From: Syntrophaceae bacterium
GTDB taxonomy: Bacteria; Desulfobacterota; SM23-61
Assembly: GCA_013388675.1 (NCBI GenBank)
Contig: JACAEW010000336.1
Span: 1 to 48,545 of the forward strand
Direction of reading: 5' to 3'
DNA length: 48,545 nt
Shown one piece after another: positions 1 through 7,403 of this stretch (within the stretch, counting starts at the first letter, position 1; the number at the start of each line of letters is the position of its first letter). A model generated the notes under the pieces. The model worked only from the letters and a program-made list of their open reading frames with translations. It searched no databases and was not told the origin of the DNA. Made by a program: the position numbers and the translations under genes.

Positions 1-309
1 CCGGTGATCGGGATCGAGCGGATGTACATCTCCAAGAACATCAAGAACCTGATCTGGACCAACACCATGGGCTACAACAACCCCGAAGTGGACCGTCTCT
101 TTGCCGAGGCCCAGGTGGAACAGAACTTTGAAAACCGGAAGAGGATGTATAACAAAGTGCAGGAAATCCTGGTGGATGAGCTGCCCATCATCTGGTTCCT
201 GGAGGTTGAATATTATTCGTTCCACAACAAGGACTTTGAGGGAGTCCCCCTCGATGTGTGGGGCCCCATGAATCCCTATGACACGATTTACTGGAAGAAG
301 GGAAAATAG
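1..309 (+). CDS. ABC transporter substrate-binding protein, family 5, C-terminal fragment
   Basis: Open at the left edge of the window, so only the last 102 codons are present, ending in TAG. The residues match the end of periplasmic dipeptide/oligopeptide-binding proteins (DppA/OppA, SBP family 5): a stretch about a Tyr-Asn-Asn-Pro-Glu-Val-Asp segment, then a helix in which monomers of this family gather the final lobe (YNKVQEILVDELPIIWF). These proteins capture a peptide-like ligand outside the inner membrane and hand it to the permease pair. The next genes are exactly such permeases and ATPases, so this is the receptor of that transporter. Ligand specificity cannot be read from the fragment. 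Confidence 0.85.
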   Translation, partial: PVIGIERMYISKNIKNLIWTNTMGYNNPEVDRLFAEAQVEQNFENRKRMYNKVQEILVDELPIIWFLEVEYYSFHNKDFEGVPLDVWGPMNPYDTIYWKKGK

Positions 310-330
310 AATAAAGGGTTGAACCCAACT

Positions 331-356
331 TAGGGGCGGTTCGCGAACCGCCCCTA
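331..356. repeat. Palindrome family P, copy 1 (perfect)
   Basis: A perfect 26-base palindrome: TAGGGGCGGTTCG followed directly by its reverse complement. It lies 21 bases after the binding-protein stop codon. Other members of the same family are at 1518-1542, 15148-15175, 24339-24362, 25725-25747, 45971-45997 and 46026-46049. It has no U-tract, so it is not a typical terminator. Confidence 0.9.
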
Positions 357-408
357 CACGAAAACCCATTCATACAAACCTGTTTCGGTGAATGAGGCGC
401 TAAGCGCC
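331..408 (-). repeat. Composite hairpin repeat, copy 1 (inverted, short)
   Basis: Contains palindrome P (331-356), then a hairpin region with ATTCATACAAAC...GTGAAT (about 369-394), then GGCGCTAAGCGCC (396-408). Read on the minus strand, the order and sequence match the start of the longer copies at 1451-1590 and 15082-15224 (GGYGCTTRGCGCC, CATTC-TACAAA hairpin, palindrome P). This copy lacks the third hairpin seen in the other two. Confidence 0.75.
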
Positions 409-457
409 TACCCACAACACATCCTTTATTGCCGACAACCCAATCAGAGGTTGGGTC

Positions 458-1441
458 TTGAGCTCCAACTCCCTTGCCGTTTACATCCTGCGCAGGGCCC
501 TGCAGGCGATTCCGGTTGTGGTTGGGATCGTTGTGTTGAACTTTACCCTTCTCCACCTGGCCCCGGGAGACCCGGCGTTGGTTTACGTGGGCGAATCCGG
601 GGGGGCCACCGAGGAGATCCTCAAGGCGGTGCGCAAGGAGTTCGGGCTCGACAAGAGCCTGACAGAGCAGTTGTGGATCTACGGGAAAAAAGTCCTGTCG
701 GGAGATTTGGGTTTTTCTTATTTTCAAGGGAAACCGGTCCTGGAACTCATCCTGGAGAAGATCCCGCAAACGGCCCTTCTGATCCTCACCGCCATGTTTC
801 TAGCCATTTTAGTCGGTGTCCTTACCGGGGTGATCGTGGCCCAGCGTCCGTCTTCCTTCGGGAGCGCCGTGGTCACGATCCTTTCGCTTTTCGGTTTTGC
901 CATGCCCGTCTTCTGGCTGGGAATCATGTTAATCCTGGCTTTCTCCCTATATATTCCCCTGTTTCCCGGCCACGGGATGCTCACCGTGGGGGTCGAAGGG
1001 GGAATTCTCCAGACCCTGCAAGACCTACTCCATCATCTGGTTTTGCCCGCCTCAACCCTGGGCATCATCTACGTGGCCCAGTACAGTCGATTGAGCCGGG
1101 CCAGCATGCTCGAGGTGATCGGGTCGGATTATGTGCGCACTGCCCGGGCGAAGGGGCTTTCCGAGCAAGTTGTCATATACAAACATGCCCTGCGGAACGC
1201 AATCCTTCCCGTACTGACCGTGGCGGGTATTCAAATTGGACATCTCCTGGCCGGAGCGGTACTGGTGGAGACGGTCTTCAGTTGGCCCGGGATGGGGCGT
1301 TTGATGTTCGACGGGATCCTGCGCCGAGATTATCCCCTGATCATGGGAATTCTGATCTTTTCATCCGTCATGGTGATCATCGCCAACCTGGTCACGGATA
1401 TTCTGTACGGGGTTCTCGATCCAAGGATCAGGAGGAAGTAG
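458..1441 (+). CDS. dppB: ABC transporter permease, DppB/OppB type
   Basis: 327 residues, the usual length for DppB-type permeases. It starts with an N-terminal transmembrane helix (about residues 10-30, the YILRRALQAIPVVVG start typical of the family), followed by a periplasmic loop with LAPGDPA and then five further hydrophobic segments. The EAA-type coupling loop that docks the ATPase is near residues 215-235 (DYVRTARAKGLSEQVV). Start chosen at TTG 458, because AGAGG lies at 446-450 with good spacing and no ATG is available near. It is followed after 161 bases of repeat DNA by the partner permease. Peptide or opine-like ligands are possible; the symbol is by family only. Confidence 0.93.
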   Translation: MSSNSLAVYILRRALQAIPVVVGIVVLNFTLLHLAPGDPALVYVGESGGATEEILKAVRKEFGLDKSLTEQLWIYGKKVLSGDLGFSYFQGKPVLELILEKIPQTALLILTAMFLAILVGVLTGVIVAQRPSSFGSAVVTILSLFGFAMPVFWLGIMLILAFSLYIPLFPGHGMLTVGVEGGILQTLQDLLHHLVLPASTLGIIYVAQYSRLSRASMLEVIGSDYVRTARAKGLSEQVVIYKHALRNAILPVLTVAGIQIGHLLAGAVLVETVFSWPGMGRLMFDGILRRDYPLIMGILIFSSVMVIIANLVTDILYGVLDPRIRRK

Positions 1442-1450
1442 ATTCCCCAA

Positions 1451-1590
1451 GGTGCTTAGCGCCTCATTCTTACAAATATGTTGTAAAGAATAAAATATCC
1501 AGGCCCCAAGGCCGGGGTAGGGGCGGTTCGCGAACCGCCCTAACGGATTCTAGCCACCGACCCTCTTTTCCCTCGCGAAGTCGAGGAAAA
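1451..1590 (+). repeat. Composite three-hairpin repeat, copy 2
   Basis: Fills nearly all of the space between the two permease genes. It has three structured parts: GGTGCTTAGCGCC (1451-1463) followed by a CATTCTTACAAA.../GTAAAGAAT hairpin; palindrome P (1518-1542, one C missing from the right arm); and a third hairpin TTTTCCCTCG...CGAGGAAAA (1566-1590). The same order recurs at 15082-15224. In an operon it would be transcribed as a structured spacer between dppB and dppC. Confidence 0.8.
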
Positions 1591-1602
1591 GACATAGACT
1601 TC

Positions 1603-2490
1603 ATGAAACCGAATATCCTTTTATCGGAAGAAAGAACGGTTCCTGTTTCGAAGTCCCTCAGGTTCTGGCGGAGGTACGGAAGAAACAAGGCTGGGGTCAT
1701 CGGGCTGGTGATCCTGGCCTTTGTTCTGCTCTCAGCCCTCATTGGCCCTTTCCTATACCCGGTCAACCCTTTTGAAATCCAGGGGAAAAAGTTCCAGTCT
1801 CCCGGAGGCCGGTTCGTCCTGGGCACGGACTACCTGGGCAGAGATGTCTTGGCCGGCATTATCCAAGGCTCCCGGACTTCGCTTATGGTGGGCATCACCG
1901 CGGCGGCACTGATGATGACCTTCGGGATTATCTTCGGGGCGCTGGCGGGGTATCATGGGAGGTTTGTCGACGAAGCGCTCATGCGCCTGACCGAATTTTT
2001 CCAAGTCATCCCGGCTTTCATTTTGGCCATGGTCGTGGTCGCCCTGTTCCAGCCCTCGCTCGGGACGATCATCCTGGCCATCAGCATTTCCACGTGGACG
2101 GGAACGGCGCGGATCCTGCGGGCTGAATTCATGTCGCTTCGGGAAAGGGATTTCGTGACTGCCGCCCGGGCCGCGGGGTCGCGGAGCGCTAGAATCATGA
2201 CCCGGGAAATTCTCCCCAACGCCCTTCCGCCCATGATCGTCAATGCATCCCTGGGAGTGGGAGTGGCAATCCTTTTCGAGGCCGGCCTCAGCTTCCTGGG
2301 CCTGGGGGACCCCAACGTGATGAGCTGGGGTTACATGATCGGGTCCTCAAGGGTTTACATTCGGCAGGCCTGGTGGACGGTGACCTTTCCGGGGGTTGCC
2401 ATCTTTCTCACGGTCCTGAGTCTCAGCCTGGTGGGCGATTGGCTGAATGATTTTCTCAATCCTAAAGCGCGGCTTCAGCGGCAGGGATGA
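1603..2490 (+). CDS. dppC: ABC transporter permease, DppC/OppC type
   Basis: 295 residues from the ATG at 1603. The reading frame is open far upstream, but that part is the composite repeat and antisense-like sequence, so it is left out. It shows the OppC N-terminal region (SLRFWRRYGRNKAGVIGLVIL, first membrane helix about 30-50), the GTDYLGRDV motif common to this family near residue 80, and the coupling loop with VTAARAAGSRSARIM (about 185-200). It forms the inner-membrane channel with the preceding permease. No strong ribosome-binding site is visible, which may mean reduced translation or a dependence on coupling through the structured spacer. Confidence 0.93.
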   Translation: MKPNILLSEERTVPVSKSLRFWRRYGRNKAGVIGLVILAFVLLSALIGPFLYPVNPFEIQGKKFQSPGGRFVLGTDYLGRDVLAGIIQGSRTSLMVGITAAALMMTFGIIFGALAGYHGRFVDEALMRLTEFFQVIPAFILAMVVVALFQPSLGTIILAISISTWTGTARILRAEFMSLRERDFVTAARAAGSRSARIMTREILPNALPPMIVNASLGVGVAILFEAGLSFLGLGDPNVMSWGYMIGSSRVYIRQAWWTVTFPGVAIFLTVLSLSLVGDWLNDFLNPKARLQRQG

Positions 2491-2494
2491 GATC

Positions 2495-2529
2495 GAATGC
2501 AGATTGCGGACCTCGGAATGCGGAATTAA
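2495..2529 (+). repeat. Heptamer array H1 (GAATGCG-like)
   Basis: Five consecutive 7-base units in register: GAATGCA, GATTGCG, GACCTCG, GAATGCG, GAATTAA. It begins four bases after the dppC stop codon. It is one of eight arrays in this window with a 7-base period but different unit sequences. Confidence 0.75.
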
Positions 2530-2627
2530 CAAATCTTTAACTGGCATTATCTGGTTGATCTTGGACCGGATTTCATTTATGATTCGCACTATAGGCGGGA
2601 AAAGAACGGACCCTGGAGGTAGATTCT

Positions 2628-3434
2628 ATGGAAAAATTATATTTGTATCAATGGACCTGGGCGGAGGTCAAAGCCTACCTGAAGAAAGACAGTGTCATCA
2701 TCGTCCCTTTCGGATCGACGGAGCAGCATGGCCTTCATCTTCCCCTGGGCAATGACGCTTTGGTAGCCATCCGCTTGGCAGAGGATGCGGCCCGGATTAC
2801 CAAAACGATCGTGGCCCCACCCTGCTGGTATGGTTGGTCCCCCCACCACATGGCCTATCCGGGAACGATCTCCATTACCCCGGAGACTCTCATCAGCGTG
2901 CTCTATGAAGTCTTGCGCAGCTTAATCTACCACGGCTTCCAAAGGCTCATCGTCATCAACGGACACCGTACGGCCAATCTTCCCCCGATGCAAATTGCGA
3001 CTACCCGGATTCGGAACGAAACCGGGGCCTATGTCACGATCGCAGACCCATTCTACATCGGGGACACCGTGTCGAGAAAGATTCGCGAATCGCCCCCGGG
3101 GGGAATCGGCCACGCCGAGGAGCTCGAGACTTCCCACATGATGCACATCTTCCCTGACTTGGTGGACATAAAAAAAGCGGTGAAAAACCTCCCCCATAAG
3201 AAAAAGTTCCATTTCGCCGACCCCTACATGATTGGCGACCGGGTCTTCACCCCTTCATCCCTCGAAAGCTTCCGAGATGCCACCAAACCCAGCGGCGTCA
3301 CCGGGGACCCGACTCTTTCCACGGAAGAAAAAGGGAAAATCCTCCATAAGGCCCTGGTTGACAACCTGGTGGAATTGATCAAACTGGCGCGCAAGGAAAA
3401 AGTGTCCCTAAAACGCATAACCCCCTGTTTTTAA
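2628..3434 (+). CDS. Creatininase family hydrolase
   Basis: 268 residues, ATG with GGAGG about 12 bases upstream. Family signatures in order: PFGSTEQHG (27-35) then PLGND (39-43), giving metal ligands Glu32, His34 and Asp43; NGHRTAN (111-117, where NGHGGN is usual); and GHAEELETS (161-169). Known members are Zn- or Mn-dependent and cleave amide bonds in small, often cyclic compounds (creatinine to creatine, formamide steps in riboflavin-type pathways and in MftE). It sits between the permease and ATPase genes of one transporter and upstream of a lactam-opening enzyme, so I infer that it acts on the imported compound. The exact substrate is unknown. Confidence 0.88.
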   Translation: MEKLYLYQWTWAEVKAYLKKDSVIIVPFGSTEQHGLHLPLGNDALVAIRLAEDAARITKTIVAPPCWYGWSPHHMAYPGTISITPETLISVLYEVLRSLIYHGFQRLIVINGHRTANLPPMQIATTRIRNETGAYVTIADPFYIGDTVSRKIRESPPGGIGHAEELETSHMMHIFPDLVDIKKAVKNLPHKKKFHFADPYMIGDRVFTPSSLESFRDATKPSGVTGDPTLSTEEKGKILHKALVDNLVELIKLARKEKVSLKRITPCF

Positions 3435-3439
3435 TCCTA

Positions 3440-3467
3440 GATTTCGGATTGCGGAAGACGGAATTCT
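3440..3467 (+). repeat. Heptamer array H2 (GATTGCG-like)
   Basis: Four 7-base units in register: GATTTCG, GATTGCG, GAAGACG, GAATTCT. It starts six bases after the creatininase stop codon. The units resemble H1. The rest of the 158-base gap to the next gene is A+T-rich with no other structure I could identify. Confidence 0.7.
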
Positions 3468-3592
3468 TTTTTTAAAAATCCTTGGAACTTCTGGCATTGG
3501 AACTCTCGAGTTTTATTTGACAAAAAGGATAATCTAGGGTATTTTGGGACTTTAAAAAAACCAGTGAAGTTGAAGAAACCCAAAAACTTTCC

Positions 3593-4582
3593 ATGGCTGG
3601 CCAAAACAATTTCCTGCTCACCATCCGCAACCTTCACACCTATTTTTACACCGACGAGGGGGTGGCCAAGGCCGTCGACGGAGTGGACCTGGAACTAAAG
3701 GAAGGGGGGACTCTGGGCGTCGTCGGCGAATCCGGCTGCGGGAAAAGCGTCACCGCTCTATCCATCATGCGCCTCATTCCCGATCCTCCCGGAAAAATCG
3801 CCCGCGGCGAAATCTTTTTCGAGGGAACCAATCTGCTCAGCCTCTCCGAGGCGGAGATGCGCAAGATCCGGGGTCGTTCCATTTCCATGATCTTTCAGGA
3901 ACCCATGACCTCTCTGAACCCGGTTTTCCAGATCGGCGACCAAATCTCGGAGGTCCTGCGGTTGCACGAAGGGATGTCGCGGAAAGAGGCCTGGGACAAA
4001 TCTATCGAAATGCTCAAACTGGTTGGAATTCCTTCACCGGAACGGCGGGTCCATGAATATCCCCACCAGTTGAGCGGGGGCATGCGCCAGCGGGCCATGA
4101 TCGCCATGGCCCTCGCTTGCAGCCCCAAGCTGATGATCGCCGACGAGCCCACCACGGCCCTGGATGTGACCATTCAGGCCCAGATCCTGGAGCTGATGAA
4201 TCGCCTCCAGAGAGACAAGGGAATGTCCGTGATCCTGATCACCCACAACCTGGGAGTGATTGCCGAGACGGCGCAAAAAGTCGCCGTCATGTACGCGGGC
4301 CGGATCGTGGAGTATGCCGAAGTAAAACCGATCTTCGGCAACCCGATGCATCCCTACACCCAGGGTCTTTTGAAGTCCATCCCCCGGCTGGATGAAGACC
4401 ATACTCGCAAGGCACGGCTGGAGGCGATTCCCGGATTGGTTCCCTCGCTCCTGGACCTTCCCCGGGGCTGCAAGTTCTCCAACCGCTGCAAATATGTTTT
4501 TGATAAGTGCGGCGAAGAACCGCAGTTGATTGAAGCAGAGCCCGGCCATATGGTGCGGTGCTGGCTGCATGGGGGAAAATAG
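3593..4582 (+). CDS. dppD: Oligopeptide ABC transporter ATPase, DppD/OppD type
   Basis: 329 residues. Walker A GESGCGKS at about 44-51, Q-loop FQEPMTSLNP near 100, signature LSGGMRQR near 158-165, Walker B LMIADEPTTALD near 178-189 and the switch His in ITHNLG. The C-terminal extension carries the cysteine-rich oligopeptide-transporter domain (GCKFSNRCKYVFDKC), which in Dpp/Opp ATPases can bind an Fe-S cluster. It powers the transporter made by the preceding permeases together with the next gene. ATG at 3593 lacks a clear ribosome-binding site. Confidence 0.95.
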   Translation: MAGQNNFLLTIRNLHTYFYTDEGVAKAVDGVDLELKEGGTLGVVGESGCGKSVTALSIMRLIPDPPGKIARGEIFFEGTNLLSLSEAEMRKIRGRSISMIFQEPMTSLNPVFQIGDQISEVLRLHEGMSRKEAWDKSIEMLKLVGIPSPERRVHEYPHQLSGGMRQRAMIAMALACSPKLMIADEPTTALDVTIQAQILELMNRLQRDKGMSVILITHNLGVIAETAQKVAVMYAGRIVEYAEVKPIFGNPMHPYTQGLLKSIPRLDEDHTRKARLEAIPGLVPSLLDLPRGCKFSNRCKYVFDKCGEEPQLIEAEPGHMVRCWLHGGK

Positions 4583-4583
4583 C

Positions 4584-4611
4584 ATTCAGCAAACAGCTGG
4601 CAGCGTTCCGC
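4584..4611 (+). repeat. Heptamer array H3 (NNNCAGC)
   Basis: Four 7-base units beginning two bases after the dppD stop: ATTCAGC, AAACAGC, TGGCAGC, GTTCCGC. The pattern is three free bases followed by CAGC. It occupies most of the 48-base gap before the next ATPase gene. Confidence 0.65.
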
Positions 4612-4630
4612 AATAAAACCCAGAACTTCG

Positions 4631-5614
4631 ATGAATGTTAACGGAAACCTTGTAGAGGTTAAAGACCTAAAAAAATTTTTCCCGGTTCGGGCCCATTTCC
4701 TATCCCGCCAGAAGACCTTTGTCCAGGCCGTGGTGGGGGTCAACCTGACCATTCGCCGGGGAGAGACCCTGGGGCTGGTGGGAGAGTCTGGATGCGGGAA
4801 ATCCACCCTGGGCCGGTTGATTCTTCGTCTGGAGGAGCCCACCGAGGGCCAGATCATTTTCGAGGGCGACAATATTCTCCAGTACGACTCCGAAAGGCTG
4901 CGCCAGCTCCGGCGCCAGATGCAGATCATCTTCCAGGACCCCTACTCTTCCCTGAACCCCCGCAAGACTGTAGGCTCCATCATCGAAGAACCGCTTATCA
5001 TTCACAAGATCGGCACCAAAAAGGAACGGCAGGAAAGGGTCCTCAAGCTGATCGAGGTCGTCGGGCTCCGGCCGGAGCACATCAACCGCTACCCCCATGA
5101 GTTCAGCGGTGGGCAGAGGCAGCGCATCGGAATCGCCCGGGCCCTGGCCCTGAATCCGAAGCTGATCATCGCCGACGAGCCGGTATCCGCCCTGGATGTT
5201 TCCATCCAGGCCCAGGTGCTCAACCTCTTGGAGGACTTGCAGGACGAGTTCCACTTGACATACCTTTTCATCGCTCATGATCTCCATGTAGTCGAACACA
5301 TCAGCGACCTGGTTGCCGTGATGCACCTGGGGAGGATTGCCGAACTGGCTATGAGCGACGATCTTTACCGCAACCCCAAGCATCCCTACACTCAAGCGCT
5401 GCTTTCGGCCAACCCCATCCCGGACCCAACCCTGGAACGGAAGCGGATCATCCTGCAGGGGGAGGTGCCCAGCCCCATCAACCCTCCTCCGGGGTGTAAT
5501 TTCCACACCCGCTGCCCCCATAAATTTGAGCCCTGTCCCGTTGAAATCCCCCCTCTCCTGGAGATCGAGCCGAATCACTGGGTGGCCTGCCATCTTCACG
5601 GGCCTAAAAAATAG
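4631..5614 (+). CDS. dppF: Oligopeptide ABC transporter ATPase, DppF/OppF type
   Basis: 327 residues. Walker A GESGCGKS near 54-61, Q-loop [11 protein letters not shown], signature FSGGQRQR, Walker [13 protein letters not shown] and the switch His in [10 protein letters not shown] are all intact. The C-terminal part has the oligopeptide-transporter cysteine pattern ([15 protein letters not shown]). The second ATPase of the Dpp/Opp system normally heterodimerises with DppD. The start is the ATG at 4631, where the canonical N-terminus of the family begins a few residues later ([12 protein letters not shown]). With it the transporter is complete apart from the truncated receptor. Confidence 0.95.
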   Translation: MNVNGNLVEVKDLKKFFPVRAHFLSRQKTFVQAVVGVNLTIRRGETLGLVGESGCGKSTLGRLILRLEEPTEGQIIFEGDNILQYDSERLRQLRRQMQIIFQDPYSSLNPRKTVGSIIEEPLIIHKIGTKKERQERVLKLIEVVGLRPEHINRYPHEFSGGQRQRIGIARALALNPKLIIADEPVSALDVSIQAQVLNLLEDLQDEFHLTYLFIAHDLHVVEHISDLVAVMHLGRIAELAMSDDLYRNPKHPYTQALLSANPIPDPTLERKRIILQGEVPSPINPPPGCNFHTRCPHKFEPCPVEIPPLLEIEPNHWVACHLHGPKK

Positions 5615-5874
5615 ATACTTTTTACCACTGAGAAACAGAGCCTACGGAGACCCCTAAAAAATTTATGAATCAATTTTCTTTCTCTTGTCTTTGCCCAAGA
5701 TGAAATCTATTTCTGTGTCTTCGGTATTACTTTTTCGCAAAGTCTTGATATTTCGCAAGCCATTCCCCCCACCCAAACCCTCCCCCTCGAGAGGGGGGGG
5801 ATGGGAGGGGGCAAATTCTTTTGGTTGCGGCTCTGCCGCGCTGTGTCTCTGTGGTGATACGAAAGGAGCTCACT
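5615..5874. repeat. Repeat-filled gap before pxpA
   Basis: 260 bases with no gene. Three repeat-like parts: a CACTGAGAAACAGAG / CGGAGACCCC stretch (about 5627-5656); a G+C foldback of C-runs and G-runs around CCCTCCCCCTC-GA-GAGGGGG (about 5765-5812); and 5821-5853, which on the minus strand reads CAGAGACACAGCGCGGCAGA followed by GCCGCAACC. That last part is nearly repeated at about 10645-10690. The ribosome-binding site GAAAGGAG (5861-5868) for pxpA ends the region. Confidence 0.65.
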
Positions 5875-6639
5875 ATGCCGGATCGAATTGACATCAACAG
5901 CGATATGGGGGAGAGTTTCGGCGCCTACAAGCTGGGCCGGGACGCGGAAGTCATGGAATACATTTCATCGGCCAACATCGCCTGCGGCTGGCATGCGGGG
6001 GACCCCATGGTCATGGAGCAGACCGTTCGGATGGCCAAGGAAAGGGGAGTGGGGGTGGGAGCCCACCCCGGGTACCCGGACCTTTTGGGGTTTGGGCGCA
6101 GGCGGATGGACCTTTCCATGACCGAAATTGAAAATTACATGCTTTACCAGATGGGCGCGCTTCATGCCTTTGCCAAGACCTACGGCCTTCCCCTCCAGCA
6201 CGTCAAAGCCCACGGAGCGCTCGGAAATCTTGCTTTCGTAGACCTGGAGGTCTCTAAGGCCATCGCCCGGGCCGTCCTCCGGTTTAGCAAAGAGACGATC
6301 TTTGTGGCATTGACCGGAACGGTCATGGTTCAAGCGGCAAAGGAAATCGGGGTCCGCTACGTGGAAGAAGTTTACGCCGACCGCGTTTACAATCCCGACG
6401 GCACGCTCCAGTCCCGGAAGATTCCGGGGTCCGTCATTCACGACCCGGAAAAGGCCGCTCAGCAGGCTTTAACCATCCTGAAAGAAGGACACGTCATCGC
6501 CCATGACGGCACGAAAGTGAAGGTCAAGCCCGAAACTCTCTGCGTTCATGGAGATACTCCCACGGCGATCTCCATCCTCCAGAAGATCCGGGAGGAGTTC
6601 AAAAAGGCATCCATTGCCGTCAAACCCATGGGGCAGTGA
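5875..6639 (+). CDS. pxpA: 5-oxoprolinase subunit A (LamB/YcsF family)
   Basis: 254 residues from the ATG at 5875, set by GAAAGGAG at 5861-5868. The upstream open frame is repeat sequence. The signature NSDMGESFG (about 6-14) and SANIACGWHAGDP (about 33-45) are characteristic of the PxpA/YcsF family. Later KAHGALGN and ADRVYNPDGTL segments are also typical. With PxpB and PxpC it hydrolyses 5-oxo-L-proline to glutamate using ATP. The three genes follow directly in order, which makes the assignment firm. Placement behind a peptide-type transporter suggests scavenging of pyroglutamate or related lactams. Confidence 0.95.
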   Translation: MPDRIDINSDMGESFGAYKLGRDAEVMEYISSANIACGWHAGDPMVMEQTVRMAKERGVGVGAHPGYPDLLGFGRRRMDLSMTEIENYMLYQMGALHAFAKTYGLPLQHVKAHGALGNLAFVDLEVSKAIARAVLRFSKETIFVALTGTVMVQAAKEIGVRYVEEVYADRVYNPDGTLQSRKIPGSVIHDPEKAAQQALTILKEGHVIAHDGTKVKVKPETLCVHGDTPTAISILQKIREEFKKASIAVKPMGQ

Positions 6640-6642
6640 GGA

Positions 6643-7353
6643 ATGGAAGCCCCCCCCAGGATAAGGCCCGCCGGAGACCGGGCGGTCTTAATTGAATTCG
6701 GAACGGAGATCGATCCGGAGATCAACCTCCGGGTCCAAGAATTCTCCCACCGTGCAAATTCCCGCAGGATTCCCGGAATCGGAGAAATGATCCCTTCTTA
6801 CTGCTCTGTCCTGGTTTACTACGACCCCGCTCGGCTCTCCTTTGCCGAGACCTCTGCGTGGGTTGGGCGATTCCTGAGCTCAGATCCTTTGCAGGAGCAA
6901 ACGTCCGCACACCTTAAAAAGGTGCCGGTTCTCTACGGAGGAGAGTATGGCCCGGACTTACCCTTCGTGGCCAAACATAATCAGACCTCCGAGGAAGAAG
7001 TGATCCGCCTGCATACGGGAAAAGATTATCTGGTTTATGTTGTCGGTTTTTCCCCCGGGTTCGCCGCCATGGGAATCGTTCCTCCCCAAATCCAGGCTCC
7101 CCGGCTAGCCAGCCCGAGGACCAAAGTCCCGGCGGGCTCGGTGGGAATCGGGGGGTTGCAGACCGGGATTTACGCGGTAGAGTCACCGGGAGGATGGCAG
7201 TTGATCGGGCGAACCCCTCTCAAACTTTTTGACCTGGATAAAAATCCGCCTTCTTTCTTCCAGGCCGGGGATTACGCCCGTTTTTATCCCATCGACGAGA
7301 AGGAATTTATCCGGATAAAAAATTCAGGAGTCAGAATCCAGAAGCCGGAATAA
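6643..7353 (+). CDS. pxpB: 5-oxoprolinase subunit B (KipI family)
   Basis: 236 residues. Starts three bases after the pxpA stop, so translation is probably coupled. Contains the allophanate-hydrolase subunit 1 / KipI domain: the GDRAVLIEFG start (about 10-20), the YVVGFSPGFAAMG segment (about 127-140) and PRTKVPAGSVGIGGLQTGIY with the conserved Gly-rich loop (about 154-173). Paired with PxpC it forms the ATP-dependent part of 5-oxoprolinase. The last residues (IKNSGVRIQKPE) are encoded by heptamer array H4, so the natural C-terminus seems to have been replaced or extended by repeat sequence. Confidence 0.94.
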   Translation: MEAPPRIRPAGDRAVLIEFGTEIDPEINLRVQEFSHRANSRRIPGIGEMIPSYCSVLVYYDPARLSFAETSAWVGRFLSSDPLQEQTSAHLKKVPVLYGGEYGPDLPFVAKHNQTSEEEVIRLHTGKDYLVYVVGFSPGFAAMGIVPPQIQAPRLASPRTKVPAGSVGIGGLQTGIYAVESPGGWQLIGRTPLKLFDLDKNPPSFFQAGDYARFYPIDEKEFIRIKNSGVRIQKPE

Positions 7354-7398
7354 GGAAGTAGGGGTCATTCTGAATCCTGAATTCTGGGTTCTCTTTTT
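7322..7398 (+). repeat. Heptamer array H4 with inverted halves
   Basis: Eleven 7-base units in one register across the pxpB stop codon. First half: ATTCAGG, AGTCAGA, ATCCAGA, AGCCGGA, ATAAGGA, AGTAGGG. Second half, opposite sense: GTCATTC, TGAATCC, TGAATTC, TGGGTTC, TCTTTTT. The two halves can pair, with a core of ATTCAGGAGTCAGAAT against ATTCTGAATCCTGAAT. It codes for the tail of PxpB and reaches to just before the pxpC start at 7404. Confidence 0.8.
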
Positions 7399-7403
7399 TC
7401 ATC

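Noticed and set aside
331-356. Palindrome P as an intrinsic terminator
   Set aside because: No T-tract on either side and copies also occur inside an operon (1518-1542).
388-1602. Upstream extension of the dppC frame
   Set aside because: Runs through dppB in another frame and through the composite repeat; the family N-terminus begins at 1603.
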